Shown: piece by piece, positions 1-12,564 of the stretch
How positions within the stretch are numbered: the first letter of the stretch is position 1
How the letters are laid out: every line of letters begins with the position of its first letter
Origin: Heracleum sosnowskyi
Taxonomy: Eukaryota > Streptophyta > Magnoliopsida > Apiales > Apiaceae
DNA length: 64,000 nucleotides
Direction: 5' to 3'
NCBI GenBank assembly: GCA_030848705.1
Contig: CM061245.1
Coordinates: 78,665,564 to 78,729,563 of the forward strand
The notes under the pieces: model-generated
The model's input: only the letters and a program-made list of their open reading frames with translations
The model's database searches: none
Told to the model about the DNA's origin: nothing
Made by a program: the position numbers and the translations under genes

Positions 1-1466
1 TTAAGAATTTATAAAATTTTCAGAATAATAAAATGTATTTTTAAATCAAAGATATGATTTTTTAGAATTTTTAAAATAATTTTTGAATTATTTTAAAAAT
101 AAAATCCCAGAAACAGTTTTCTAAAACGAAATTAGGGTTTGAAGAATCAAAACCGGGTCGGTAGGGTTTTGAAAACGGGTCGCCAAGAACGGATATGGGT
201 CGCCAAGAACAACCCGCCGCCGGCGGAGTTCCGGCAACCCAACCCAGAATCCGGCGACCGTAATCCGTCCAAAACACATGATTTTCAAGGGGGAAAACAC
301 GGGGATTACTAAGGCAATCACATACTACTTAAATCAACCTCAAACATCACAGAAACTGGTCGAAATCGACTTCCAAGACCGAGAACTGCCGGCGGCGGCT
401 TTTTCCGGTGAACAGAAAACCGCCCCCAACCTTGACAATCTACACATGTACACAATCAGCATCACACGATCTATTTAGTGGTGCCAACGTAATTGAAAAC
501 CAAGCAACCAAACTCAGATTCCGGCGAAAACTGGAAAAGTCCGACGAGCTCGGTACAATTCCGATTTGCTCGATTCTGAACACAAAACTCGAATTAAAAA
601 TCATATATACACTCTACATCACATAACAAACACACCCATACCATCAATTGGCAAGAACAATCAATAACAAGGATTTCCCCAAATCAAATACAAAAATTCG
701 AAAATAATTAAATAATTAAAAATTGGAAAGATCAGAAAATCATACCCACATGAATTTTGATGATGGATTTGGATAGAGGATGATGAGAGATTCGTTTTGG
801 TTACAAGAACATCGAAATCGGATTCCGATAACGCCTTCAAAATTGAGTTTGATTCTCAAGAACACGAAGAACACGTTTCAGAGATTTTTAGCTTTTTAAC
901 TGTAATTAAGCTTTATTATACGCAAAACAAAGTACGATTTGCCTTTTTATATTAAACGGAAAATAATACCCCAAACGACATTTTTGGATCGATACTGATC
1001 CGATAGATTGCTTTAAATACAATTTAACAGAATATATGCTTTAAACCTTTAATAAAGCAGAATACACGTTTCACGAGACGATAAGCATCCATAAAGTACG
1101 GATAACTACAAGTATCGTTTAATTCAAAATATACGAACCAAAATACCTTTATTGCGAATATTTTCGAATGCTTCCTACTTTAACGAATGAAATATTGGTA
1201 CGAACGATATACCAATCTCCCGAATAATTTGGGAACGATCCAAATTTTCTTTTCGATAATTAAAATAAAATAAAATAGTATGACACCCTTTTCAAAATAA
1301 TTTTAAATTCCCCACACATTTCACATAGCACCACAATATCACATATTCAATCATTTAACGAATAACTTAGCACGTTTAAACAGATAAATCATTTAATAAC
1401 TCTTAATATGAAATTAAAATTTCATTTCACATCATATAATAACACGTAATTTTCCCGGATCTTACA
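1..1466 (-). repeat. 3' LTR (partial) of the gypsy element
   Basis: Directly repeated at 7858-9323. On the minus strand it begins TGTAAGATCC immediately after the polypurine tract. About 3.5 kb of it should lie left of the window. The small ORFs in it recur unchanged in the other copy and do not look like genes. Confidence 0.9.
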
Positions 1467-1480
1467 TCCTTCCCCCCTTA
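1467..1480 (-). other. Polypurine tract of the gypsy element
   Basis: The minus strand reads AAGGGGGGAAGGA directly before the LTR start. This is the expected plus-strand priming site and fixes the element's orientation. Confidence 0.85.
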
Positions 1481-1489
1481 ACAGGATTC

Positions 1490-2000
1490 TGTCCTCAGAA
1501 TCAACTTGCGCAAACATAGGTGGATATTTTCCAACATCTCATTCTCAAATTCCTAGGTTGACTCTTCAACCTTAGGATTTCTCCTCATACTCATACTAAT
1601 TTGACTCCTCTATTACTTATCACTCTCTCATACTGACTCAATATCTCAATCGGTTGCTCAACATAGAACAAATTAACTAAATCTCTATAGGTTCGTATTT
1701 TATGAAATACACTATGAATACACCACTCATGGAGTGGTACGCAAACTTATACGCAACTTTCCCAACACGCAGTAAACCGACATAAGGTAGCAATTCAAAA
1801 TCGTCATAATAACTGTTGTCGTAAGGAAATCTAATCAATCGGTAAATGGTCCTTCCAATTACCTTAAAAATTTAGTACACAACCATAGTCTGTCTGAATT
1901 CTTTAATTAAGTCACGGATCTCTGTCAAATACATTTGAACCCGTCATTCCATGCCGTACTATTACCTCATTCAAATAGCTAGAGATGAACCAATTCATCT
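1490..2000 (-). pseudogene. Decayed integrase C-terminus and chromodomain of a Tekay/Del-type chromovirus
   Basis: On the minus strand, pieces readable as the end of a chromovirus polyprotein appear in order. They include a VAYK-like stretch, then a VEQPIEIL-like chromodomain entry, then NPKVEES-like residues, then an end resembling DSEDRILLRG close to the purine tract. Many stop codons and frame changes interrupt them, so no protein is made. Family placement comes from recognition of these fragments and should be tested by a profile search. Confidence 0.55.
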
Positions 2001-4321
2001 AATAAATATCTCTCGTTGATCGGTCAATAATAACTCAAATAACATCATGATTAGCTCTAAGCCTTAGCAACTCTACTACAAAGTCTATCTTAATATGTTT
2101 CCACTTCCATTCAGGAATCTCTTTAGTTGTAATCGTCTACTATACCTCTGTTACTCTGTCTTCATCTTCTAGCATCCCAAGCACTTAAATACTCACCAAC
2201 ATTAATATCCTTTTTAAACCTCTTATATATCCTTACATTTCCTTCTTATCCCTTATTCTTTCTCGTTCCCTCCTGTAACTGAATTCCATTTCTCTTTTCA
2301 TAACTCTTTCCTTTATGTAGCCCTTTCCCTTTAATCAATCCTGGTTGAATCCTTAATTCCGTCATTCCTTCTAGTTGATCTCTTGTCATCATAACCTTAA
2401 AACTCCATCCTTTATAATCCTTGTACCGAAGATGTTTACATCTCAATTCTCTCTTTTACTACTCATACTATCAGCCATCCATATTCTTGGGTCAACTATA
2501 CCTATTTCCAATATATCTAACAACTGCTTTCAACAATCACATACCTTTCATGCCAATTAACTCTTCAGCTGGAAACAACCCTTCATTACCTTATCCATTG
2601 TCTTTAAATCCTTATTAACACCTCTTCATCTTCTTTCCCTATCTACAATTGTGAGAATATTCCTTATCAACTTGGTGACTTAGTCCCATATCTTTAAAAT
2701 TGTTCTACTTAGTCCCAATAGCTTAATTGTTCTCCATCTGATTTCCAAATAATTCAGAAGATACATTCAAAGTGACACTCAGGACACCTTTTCCATGGTT
2801 CCATCTCATTTCCCAAACAGCTTGATCAACTCGACATTATCTTGATTCTCATTCTATACATCCACATTGACTGGCAAGATCTACCTTAACTATCGTGAGC
2901 AAAAGACTTGCAACCATATCATACAATCCTGAAATACTCAAAGATCAACTCATTCTCCATTATTAGCCTATCATCAAATTTTAAAAGTTCTTCTCCTTGA
3001 GACAAAAATCTATTATGTTCATCTTCCACAACATGGGATATCATCAGCACAACTACACATTTTTCCCCAATTTCCAATCAACTCTTGAATTATCTAACTT
3101 CACCTTTCCATATCGTAACGTTAATCGATAGAAAGAGAACAACTGGCTCTGTTATATGTTACTAGTATTCTAATCGCATCGTAATCCGCTTTCGCTCGTG
3201 GTAATTCAATCGCAAATTCTTCGTTCATTATGGTAGGGTAAATTTCAGTTCACCCTAATGGCATACCTCCCAGATTATTTGGTATAACAAAAAAATTCAT
3301 GATATTTTGAAGTGAAAGATTCTATAACGTAGCAAATGTCCCACAATTGGGGTTACCAAATCTGCATATTCCAAAGCAAACATTATTGGAAGTGAAAGAA
3401 TTACTGAGAGACCAATTTGATCACATGAACTCAATGTTGTGTGTCTCTATTAAGACAGTACTAAAGGTAATTAACCTTCTTGTATTTCACAACACACAAG
3501 TGACGGCGTCCCGTCAGACTTCTATCACATAGACAGATAGTCCTTGTGTCCCCTATAAATAGGGTTGTTTACCTCAGTTGGAGTAGAGAAATATAAAAGA
3601 AATTTAGAGTCGGAATGACAATCAGGGCCTTTCGATAAGAAATCTCAAATACACTCCTTGGATTGAAATTGAATAGATTCCAAAGGTGTTATTTCAGAAA
3701 AGAAGAACAACCGGAAAGGAAGTATCAACAAATAGTGTTACATCACAATTAGAGTTATCCACTCCGGAAGAATGAAGGAGTTGGAATTTAAATAACATAT
3801 TTTTCAACAAGTCTCAAAATTTGAAATAGGCATATCAACAATCTTTGGCGCAATTTAAAACATGATTGATCAAGAGTATCAAATACAAGATCAACAGGTG
3901 GAATATATCCGTCAACACAGGTTTCTCTTTAAAGGAATGTCAAATATTTCATTAGGATGGGAAGGTATTACCAAGGTCTTCACATATGCCTCCTCCGTCG
4001 ACTCATTCGATAGCTCGTTATTCGATTTCAGCCCTTCTTTTCCACGTTATTCGATTTCAGCCCTTCTTTTCCACGTCGCAAGGTTATCAATATCGTACGT
4101 TGTCGTCGACTCGTAATAGTCCTTGAAGATTCCGCCTTAGACGTCTACAAACGTAAGAAGTCCTATCCATCTCAACACAACTATCTCAATCAAATACCTC
4201 TATCTTAACTCACTCAGCGGTACTATATCCAATAGTCCAATACGAACTCTAAATGAGCTCTGACGTTCCTTATGTAACTATATACACTCCCACACACTCT
4301 CGTTTCTAGTTTTACTATAAC
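2000..4321. other. Non-coding interior of the gypsy derivative
   Basis: There is no ORF above about 90 codons on either strand and no gag, protease or RT motif that I can recognise. A TATA-like CCCTATAAATAGGG stretch lies near 3550. Otherwise the segment is featureless except for the 29-bp tandem repeat at 4018-4075. Confidence 0.6.
4018..4075. repeat. Perfect tandem duplication, two 29-bp units
   Basis: Units 4018-4046 and 4047-4075 are identical, starting TTATTCGATTTCAGCCC. The perfect match suggests a recent duplication inside the element interior. Confidence 0.9.
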
Positions 4322-4325
4322 CCTT

Positions 4326-4337
4326 GCTCTGATACCA
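4326..4337 (-). other. Primer binding site (tRNA-Met type) of the gypsy element
   Basis: The minus strand reads TGGTATCAGAGC two bases after the LTR end GTTACA. This is complementary to the 3' end of plant initiator tRNA-Met and marks the 5' LTR/interior boundary. Confidence 0.9.
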
Positions 4338-4339
4338 AC

Positions 4340-7300
4340 TGTAACGCCCCCAAATCCGGGGTCAAAGGATTTGGTCGTCACACTGCACTCTTAATCCAAA
4401 CAACCTGTTCAATATAAAATCAACACAATAATAATAATAATAATATCTGTGACCCCAACTCTACCAAGAATCTTTAAAGGTTATAGTGCTAGAAACAAGA
4501 ATCCAAAATTTCATTACAACAATCTTTCTTCTTTACAACCATTCTCTTTACACAAATTCTAATACACCAGTATAACTTCGATAAGAAGTATACCAGGCAA
4601 CTAACTTTACACAATATATTATTCAATAGAAAACATCTATATACAAAACCTCTCACTAGCTCCAATGCTCTGGATCAAAACGTCTTTACGCTAACATCTT
4701 TCCCCATCTCTGATCAGCTACGCGGACAACTCTCGCCAATACACCTTCTTTCTGGCAGGCTAAAATATATATAAATAAAACAAGTATGAGCGAACGAATT
4801 GCTCAGCAAGCGCATTATTAAATATAATACGAAAGGTTTCCAAAATAAACTTTGGATTTTCAAATAAACAACTTTTGTTTTTGAAAATTAAAATCTCTAA
4901 AATTTTCAAATTAAGTTTGGTAATTTACCACAATTTCTCATTCAGTTTCTCGCAACCGAATAGTTTTAAAACACAAAAGATTTATATTGGTCGTTACGAT
5001 GACCGAATCAACAATAACTACAATAGTATGTAGAAAATATGAAATAAATATAACTCATACGTCTTCAAGACCATAGCTTGTACAAAAATACTAATTTTTA
5101 AGATAACAGATCTATTCACAACATTTTCTGAAACCAACAACTCTGGAAGGTTAGAATAATCAAGGGGTAAGAATGAGCCAACACGCTCGGTCAAGGAATA
5201 AAGAACGCACTTCGAGACTTCAACATGGTACCGACTGGATATGCGGTATGAATAAAACTCATCAAGATAGATATCTCACGACTGCCAATGGAATCACGGA
5301 AGTGGATTACGACTATTTGGAATCCAAATGAATTAGGAGTAAGTGATTTCAGCAAGATTGAAACCACCATTTATTAAACCACAACCAACAATTTTTACGC
5401 AACGAATAAACCTGAATATCAGGTCATAACTCACAAGTACAAAACATATGGATGTAACTCATCCCAGAAATAAGAATTAATATTAGAATTGGATTTTTAA
5501 CATTTATCAAATCAAAGGTTGTGCTGCTGGCCAGCCACGCAACAACCCCGGACTAGCTCATGCATAGTCCTCTACGGATCCAAGGCCAATCTGGGCCTAA
5601 ATTACATCGACCATAAATGGCCCGACCAATAATTGGTCCATTTAAAAAAAACATTCCAATCCTATATTATATACGTCAGGTGTCAGAACAATTGACAACC
5701 TTACTTCGACAATCAGGTGTCGGAAGAATCGACAACCTAATACAACAATTGCTGGAAAACTCACGTTCCAGGAAACAGTTCAATTATGAAGAATCCATTA
5801 AGGAATAACAATATAATCTAGTATCGACGAGATCGACACAATATGGGGAGGTGCACATGAAAAGTGACAATATAATAAGCATCGACGAGTTCGATGTAAC
5901 AACTGGGATATAATGAAGAATAAACAATGACATGCTCAACAAGGTTAAGTCTGATATGAAACAGACAATATGATATCAACAGAAAGTGTAACAAGTCAAT
6001 ATAGAGTAGGGTTCAAAGAATAAACAATAACATGCTTAACAAGATTGAATCTGATATGAAACAGACAATATGATATCAACAGAAAAGAGTAACAAGTCAA
6101 TATAGAGTAGGGTTCAAAGAACAGGCTCTAGATGGCCTCAATAGTTCAAATCATCACATTATGGAAGAATTAATTAAGGTTTACCAATCTGGTAAATGAC
6201 AAGAGAGTCAAGTTCAAGTTTAAGAAGAATTCAAGGTGAAGTTTATAAATGAAGAAAATAAGGGTTTATCAACTTCTGACAGAAATAGTTCAAGTCCTTC
6301 GAACATGTACTTATAATAGATAAGCCTTGTACTTGAAGGAAGTAAACTAAATCATGCACAGCATATATGAATTCGAATCAGGGAATGGATCAGATGATCG
6401 CATTAACAAGAAAGGATAACAAGGTTTGCATAGGTGCAAGGTGAAAAATGGAATACTTGAAGGGCAAGCAACACCACTTCAGAATTTCAGAATAAGTTTT
6501 CCCTCATAGGGTTCACAAGTTCCTGCTCATCTAGGGTTGGTAATATTCCAACTTAGCATTTTTAAATCAAGTCTTTTAAAAGAAAGCCTTAGTATACGGC
6601 CCATAATTATCTCTTCAAGCTTTTCAATATAATAAGTATATCTTTCCGATCAATATGAAAATATGAATCTAAACTCAAAAGGTATAAAAGAGTACTCGTC
6701 AATTTACGAGATTAAATAACATACTTGCAATTCAATGCAAAGAAATCAACATTTGAAAATTCAGTAATAAGCATTCAACATGCATACTAATAATTCAAGA
6801 TAATATCCCTTAATTAATAAGCAAGGGTATAAACACTTGCCTCTGGTCCTTAGCTATTTCGTAACGCTGAAACAATACGATTTCCTCCTTATTTTGTCTT
6901 GTCGCACGATTCTCTACTTCCGTCCTTCTTTGCTTTAACGCTCTTGCGAATACCACTAGTCTGCTTTTACCATTTCGAATCCACGTGCCAGCCTCGATAG
7001 TCAAACATGAGACTGTACTTAGTCTTCAACGTATAATCCTCATATTTTATAAATGATTGTAACTTAACTTCGACGCACTTACCGATCTTACCGATATCTC
7101 TGTCGCATAAACATCCGCATCTCAATTGATAGACCAATCGCAATCCACCACATAAGTAATCCACGTAACTCGCTTGACGACAATCCCCATACTATAAAAA
7201 GTCAACATCCAAGTCAACGGCCTCGTAAATCTCACTTTCTAACATAACCGACAAATTTCTATCCCATCTACCCCTCGTGATAACATTAGACACAACCAAT

Positions 7301-9323
7301 TACTCAAACAAGTCTCCACACAATTTATTCGCATGCATGACTCACCAACAGATAATTCACATCATTCACATAACACATTTAAACAAGTAACCGGGTACGT
7401 ATCAGACGTCCGGTATAATTTACGAGATTAAAAACTCAGACACTAGCCCTAGTACGGGCATATACGGACTATAAAACACATTACACAACTCATACACATC
7501 ATATAGCACTTATAACTATTTTTAAAACATCACACAAAGCTTATTTGAATTTAAATAAGCCACAAACAATTTTTAAATCAAAAATCGGATTTTTAAATCC
7601 AATATAAGTATTTTAAATGCAAATAAATCAATTAATAAAATTAATTGACACTCTTTTAAATGCCCAAACTATTTTTAAATAAATAAACCAAGCTAGAAGA
7701 TAATTAAACTTAATTTTAATTAATTAAATCTAATTAATAATTAATTATTAAGAATTAACTGATTAAAAGAATTAATCAATTAATTAAATAAATTAATTAT
7801 TAATCAAAAATAATTAAAATAATTAAATTTAATCAATTTTCGAATTTAAATAAATATTTAAGAATTTATAAAATTTTCAGAATAATAAAATGTATTTTTA
7901 AATCAAAGATATGATTTTTTAGAATTTTTAAAATAATTTTTGAATTATTTTAAAAATAAAATCCCAGAAACAGTTTTCTAAAACGAAATTAGGGTTTGAA
8001 GAATCAAAACCGGGTCGGTAGGGTTTTGAAAACGGGTCGCCAAGAACGGATATGGGTCGCCAAGAACAACCCGCCGCCGGCGGAGTTCCGGCAACCCAAC
8101 CCAGAATCCGGCGACCGTAATCCGTCCAAAACACATGATTTTCAAGGGGGAAAACACGGGGATTACTAAGGCAATCACATACTACTTAAATCAACCTCAA
8201 ACATCACAGAAACTGGTCGAAATCGACTTCCAAGACCGAGAACTGCCGGCGGCGGCTTTTTCCGGTGAACAGAAAACCGCCCCCAACCTTGACAATCTAC
8301 ACATGTACACAATCAGCATCACACGATCTATTTAGTGGTGCCAACGTAATTGAAAACCAAGCAACCAAACTCAGATTCCGGCGAAAACTGGAAAAGTCCG
8401 ACGAGCTCGGTACAATTCCGATTTGCTCGATTCTGAACACAAAACTCGAATTAAAAATCATATATACACTCTACATCACATAACAAACACACCCATACCA
8501 TCAATTGGCAAGAACAATCAATAACAAGGATTTCCCCAAATCAAATACAAAAATTCGAAAATAATTAAATAATTAAAAATTGGAAAGATCAGAAAATCAT
8601 ACCCACATGAATTTTGATGATGGATTTGGATAGAGGATGATGAGAGATTCGTTTTGGTTACAAGAACATCGAAATCGGATTCCGATAACGCCTTCAAAAT
8701 TGAGTTTGATTCTCAAGAACACGAAGAACACGTTTCAGAGATTTTTAGCTTTTTAACTGTAATTAAGCTTTATTATACGCAAAACAAAGTACGATTTGCC
8801 TTTTTATATTAAACGGAAAATAATACCCCAAACGACATTTTTGGATCGATACTGATCCGATAGATTGCTTTAAATACAATTTAACAGAATATATGCTTTA
8901 AACCTTTAATAAAGCAGAATACACGTTTCACGAGACGATAAGCATCCATAAAGTACGGATAACTACAAGTATCGTTTAATTCAAAATATACGAACCAAAA
9001 TACCTTTATTGCGAATATTTTCGAATGCTTCCTACTTTAACGAATGAAATATTGGTACGAACGATATACCAATCTCCCGAATAATTTGGGAACGATCCAA
9101 ATTTTCTTTTCGATAATTAAAATAAAATAAAATAGTATGACACCCTTTTCAAAATAATTTTAAATTCCCCACACATTTCACATAGCACCACAATATCACA
9201 TATTCAATCATTTAACGAATAACTTAGCACGTTTAAACAGATAAATCATTTAATAACTCTTAATATGAAATTAAAATTTCATTTCACATCATATAATAAC
9301 ACGTAATTTTCCCGGATCTTACA
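4340..9323 (-). repeat. 5' LTR of the gypsy element, 4984 bp
   Basis: Bounded by TGTAAC at 4340 and TTACA at 9323 (minus TGTAAG...GTTACA), so it has the TG...CA ends of an LTR. The right 1466 bp match the copy at the window start. It holds an AAT microsatellite near 4426-4444, a 100-bp tandem repeat, and a very AT-rich stretch around 7500-7860. An LTR near 5 kb with an interior under 3 kb is typical of LARDs. Confidence 0.85.
5916..6116. repeat. Two diverged tandem units of about 100 bp inside the gypsy LTR
   Basis: Units 5916-6015 and 6016-6116 share AAGAATAAACAAT at the start and GTAGGGTTC near the end. They differ at a few sites and one single-base indel. Confidence 0.85.
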
Positions 9324-12028
9324 TTATCCACTCTAGAAGAGAGAGTCTTCAAGGAGGTAGCCACCTCAGGTTCCTTAGAGAAAAACCTGTTCATCTTGGA
9401 CACAGTGAGAAGAGGAAACTTTTCATCTAGCCTCCTGTCATTAGCATCCTTGAGATTGCTAATTGAGTCCTTGATTTCTCTAGCCTCAATCCTTGTCTGC
9501 ATCATCTGTAGCCGTTGGATTTCCAGTGAATCCATAATAGCCTTTTAGAATTTCTTGTCATTGGCATTTGCAGACTCATGAGCCAGATAGGCCTCATTGT
9601 ACTGCCTTGTGATTGCAGCATCCAGGGAGATCCTTCCTTGTAAATCTTGAGAAAGCCAGTTTGGTGTAGGAGGCACCACAGAAGTCCCAGTCTGTGAAGT
9701 AGTGGCCACCTGATTGTCACCAAATCTGTCCTCATCATCAGAGAAATCAAACTCACCACTTGCTGCAGCTGCTGGAGATAGATTGGTCAAGGCATCCTTT
9801 GCTCTTTGCATTGATGCAGTTGTATGAATTAGTTGTAGTGACCTCTCTGCCTCCACATTGCCCTGTTGAGCCAAAACTTGATAGGCTGACACAGGATGAG
9901 TAAAGGTCTCAGGATCCAGAGAAATACTATCCAGAGTTTGTTGATAATGCTCTTGGAAAGTAAGTTCCCTTTCTCCCTCATTGACCTCCATTGACTCACT
10001 AGCAATGACTGCTTCCTCCCTTATGACTCCTGTAGTCCCTTCTCTCTCTCCTCTATTTTCTTGCATCATGGGCTCCCCATGGCTCACACCTCTCACACCC
10101 TCACCTTCACCTACTAAGGTGGAACTCTCAATCTCTCCTTTTGCCTGGCTGGAAGAATTAGCCAGCCTCTCACTCTCATTCTCTCCTTTTGCCTGGCTGC
10201 AAGCCAGCCTCTCAGTTTCACTCCCTCTCAATCCTAAAAGTGTCTCAACTACCACCAGGTCATCTACACTAGTTGTGGAAACAACTAGATTTTCAATAAG
10301 GGGTGTAGAATGACCTATCAACGGAATGGTAGTTTGAACTGTCAACGGTATGGATACCGTTGATGGAGAAACACTTGTCAACGAAATAGACTGTTTCGTT
10401 GATGAAGTCAAGAAAGCACTTTGAGAATGAGAAGTTACAGTAGAGTCTGTGGTGATTGATTTGAGAGTTTGGTCCACAGATCCCCTTGCAACTTCAGAAA
10501 AAATTGGTTGATGGCCCAACAAATCACTTAACAAGTGATGGCCACCAGCTTCAGAGTGGGGCTTCTCCAAGATTAGAGTTGGAGAATCAGGAATAGATGT
10601 ATGGATCATGTCCACATCTAGAGATAGAGTTGGTGAATTTGATGGAGATAGTTCAAGGTTGATGTTTAGAGAATGGGACTGTAACCCCAGAGTTATAATA
10701 GGGGTTACATCAAACTGAATTTGAGAAATTGGAAGTGTTGCTTCCAGTGTGTGTGCACCCTGTGAACCCTTGGACTTTAGCTTCACTCTCCTTTGGTATT
10801 GGGAAAATGTAGACTGTGGGCTTGAAGTGTCCCTTACCCTTTTGGACTGTGCTCTAGGTTGAGAGCTTGTTTCAAAAATTACATCCTTTTGGGAGGATGC
10901 AATTAGACTTGTGCTTAAATCCATTTTACTCATTGTGCCTTGTTGGGAAGACACAATGGGGCTAGGCTGGGAAACACTTACCTCACCTTCCTTATCCTTG
11001 GGGTTTCTTTGACTTTCACCCCTTCCTTCACCTCTCACAACTCCAGACTCACTCCCCTTAGGTTGTGTGGTAGTTTTTACAACAGGTGCCTTTTGAGAAG
11101 CACCTGAGGTTGGCTTGGAGGATTTCTTAGATTTTGGTTTTGTTGCTGGGGCAGGAGCCTGTTGGGTCACAGCTACAGACTCCATAGCAACTGGATTGGA
11201 TGAAACAATGGAAGTAACAGCTATACTAACAGGGATAGCAGTAGTTACCTCAATGATTGGCAGATACACCACTGGAACATCACCATTGTGGTTCAGCCTC
11301 AGTATGTCTGTCAATACTCTCTTCTCTTGTACAAAGCACTCAAACCTGGCAGTAGGGTTAGAGATAACTAATGGTGCTGGACTAACATGATTAGCCAGCA
11401 TCATCAGAAACCTTGCATAATAGATATTTTTCTTCCTATTTGCCTTATCACCCAACTTAGCACCAATTTCATACATAAGTTGGGTGCTAAAGTTGTAATA
11501 TCTATCATTTAGAAGCATGGTTAGGAGAATTAACATAGAGTTAGTTAATGCATCAAAATTACTAATCTTTCCAGAAAAGACCTTAATGAATGCATCAGCT
11601 AAATAACTGTATTCCCTAACCAAACCTCTCCTAATTATCTTACCCAAGTTATCAGTAGGCAAAGAGTAGTTTATAGAATTTAGCATGGTAGTTATTTCAG
11701 TGTTAGAAGTCAAAGCATCACAGTTATTATCAGGAATATGTAAACATGCTTGCAAAACATCAGAATTAACTATGTACTCATTACCTTGAAGAGTGAATTG
11801 CAGTGTGCCGTTTGTTCCACTATACTCACATGAGGTCCAAATCTCCTCGATTACTTCATTATAGAGTGGTGTAGAGTGAAACATCGCATAGCTCAACTTA
11901 CAGTTCCTCATGAAATCCATCATTTTGAAAAAGATGCTGTTCGGACTCTCCTTAACGACAAATGGAATGGAATTGTTCTTCTCATAGATGAACCCACCAG
12001 CAGACATAAGCTTGACTATGGGTGCCAT
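9324..12028 (-). pseudogene. Extra 3' ORF (aORF1) of element A, nonsense-mutated and cut by insertion
   Basis: Homologous to the 1044-codon aORF1 of element B (start motif MAPIVKLMSAGG). It runs 827 codons to a TAA at 9545-9547 where B has TAC, and continues in the same frame (DSLEIQRLQ...) until the gypsy LTR at 9323. The N-terminal third is a folded-looking domain shared with element C's extra ORF. The middle is S/T/P/Q-rich with a KRVRD basic patch. The C-terminal part is helical and charged. I see no membrane segment or signal peptide, so an envelope role is not supported. Function is unknown. Five CGTTGA/TCAACG motifs lie inside it at 10318-10402. Confidence 0.8.
10318..10402. repeat. 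Five-copy CGTTGA/TCAACG cluster inside aORF1 of A
   Basis: TCAACG or CGTTGA occurs near 10318, 10342, 10358, 10378 and 10397, spaced 16-24 bp, in both orientations. The same five are kept in element B near 52668-52750. Confidence 0.85.
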
Positions 12029-12290
12029 TGTTGAGTGAGGAAAAGCTTCGAGCTGTATTGCTTGTTAGAGAGAAGAAGATAGAAAAACTTTTGGAATTTT
12101 TGAGAACAGGTAGAAATGAAATAAAGAAATTGAAATTTCTTAAATACTCCCCCAAAAATTCTCAGAAATTAAGTCCAATAATTAATCTAAATTACCTGAT
12201 TGGCTTAAAAAGTAACCGTTAGAATTAAATATTACCACGATTTATACTTACAGGAGTGTATGCATAGATCGTGATAAAGAACGTGTAGTT

Positions 12291-12453
12291 TCAACGGTTC
12301 AGATTAAAAAGCGCTACATCAACGAATCAGATTGGGCGGTTAAATTCCCGTCTTATTTCGTTGATAAAGCCGCGTTTCGTTGATATAAAAGAGCTATCAA
12401 CGAAACACCCAGAAAAATGCTAAGACTGTCAACGGAATGGTGCGTTTCGTTGA
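12291..12453. promoter_or_regulatory. CGTTGA/TCAACG array in the pol-aORF1 spacer of element A
   Basis: Seven copies occur, starting near 12291, 12319, 12359, 12378, 12397, 12429 and 12448, in both orientations. The spacer 12029-12564 has no ORF. It lies directly upstream of aORF1 on the minus strand, so a promoter or RNA element for aORF1 is possible (inference). The corresponding spacer in B is about 200 bp shorter and lacks the array. Confidence 0.7.
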
Positions 12454-12564
12454 CATAGTAATTTTGACTTAGACAAAATTTCACCTTTTCCTGAGAAAAT
12501 CAATTCACAGAAAAATTATAGCAAGTTCCTGGCTGCATTTTAACTTGCAAAAATCTCAAAATAA

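Larger units (their letters stand above)
1..9323 (-). mobile_element. Large non-autonomous Ty3/gypsy (chromovirus-derived) LTR element, truncated by window start
   Basis: Positions 1-1466 repeat at 7858-9323 with constant offset and no difference I could find. The outer edge of each copy reads TGTAAG on the minus strand. A purine tract abuts the copy at 1466, and a tRNA-Met-type primer site abuts 4340. Read on the minus strand this gives a 5' LTR 9323-4340, an interior of about 2.9 kb, and a 3' LTR from 1466 that leaves the window. The interior has no long ORF and only a decayed chromodomain, so this is a LARD-like derivative that must have moved in trans. It is inserted in the extra ORF of element A; the far target duplication is outside the window. 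Confidence 0.85.

Noticed and set aside
71..626. Small ORFs at the left edge as genes
   Set aside because: They are inside a gypsy LTR and recur identically at 7928-8483.
3545..3580. Promoter with CCCTATAAATAGGG
   Set aside because: A palindromic TATA-like stretch in the gypsy interior with no gene downstream.
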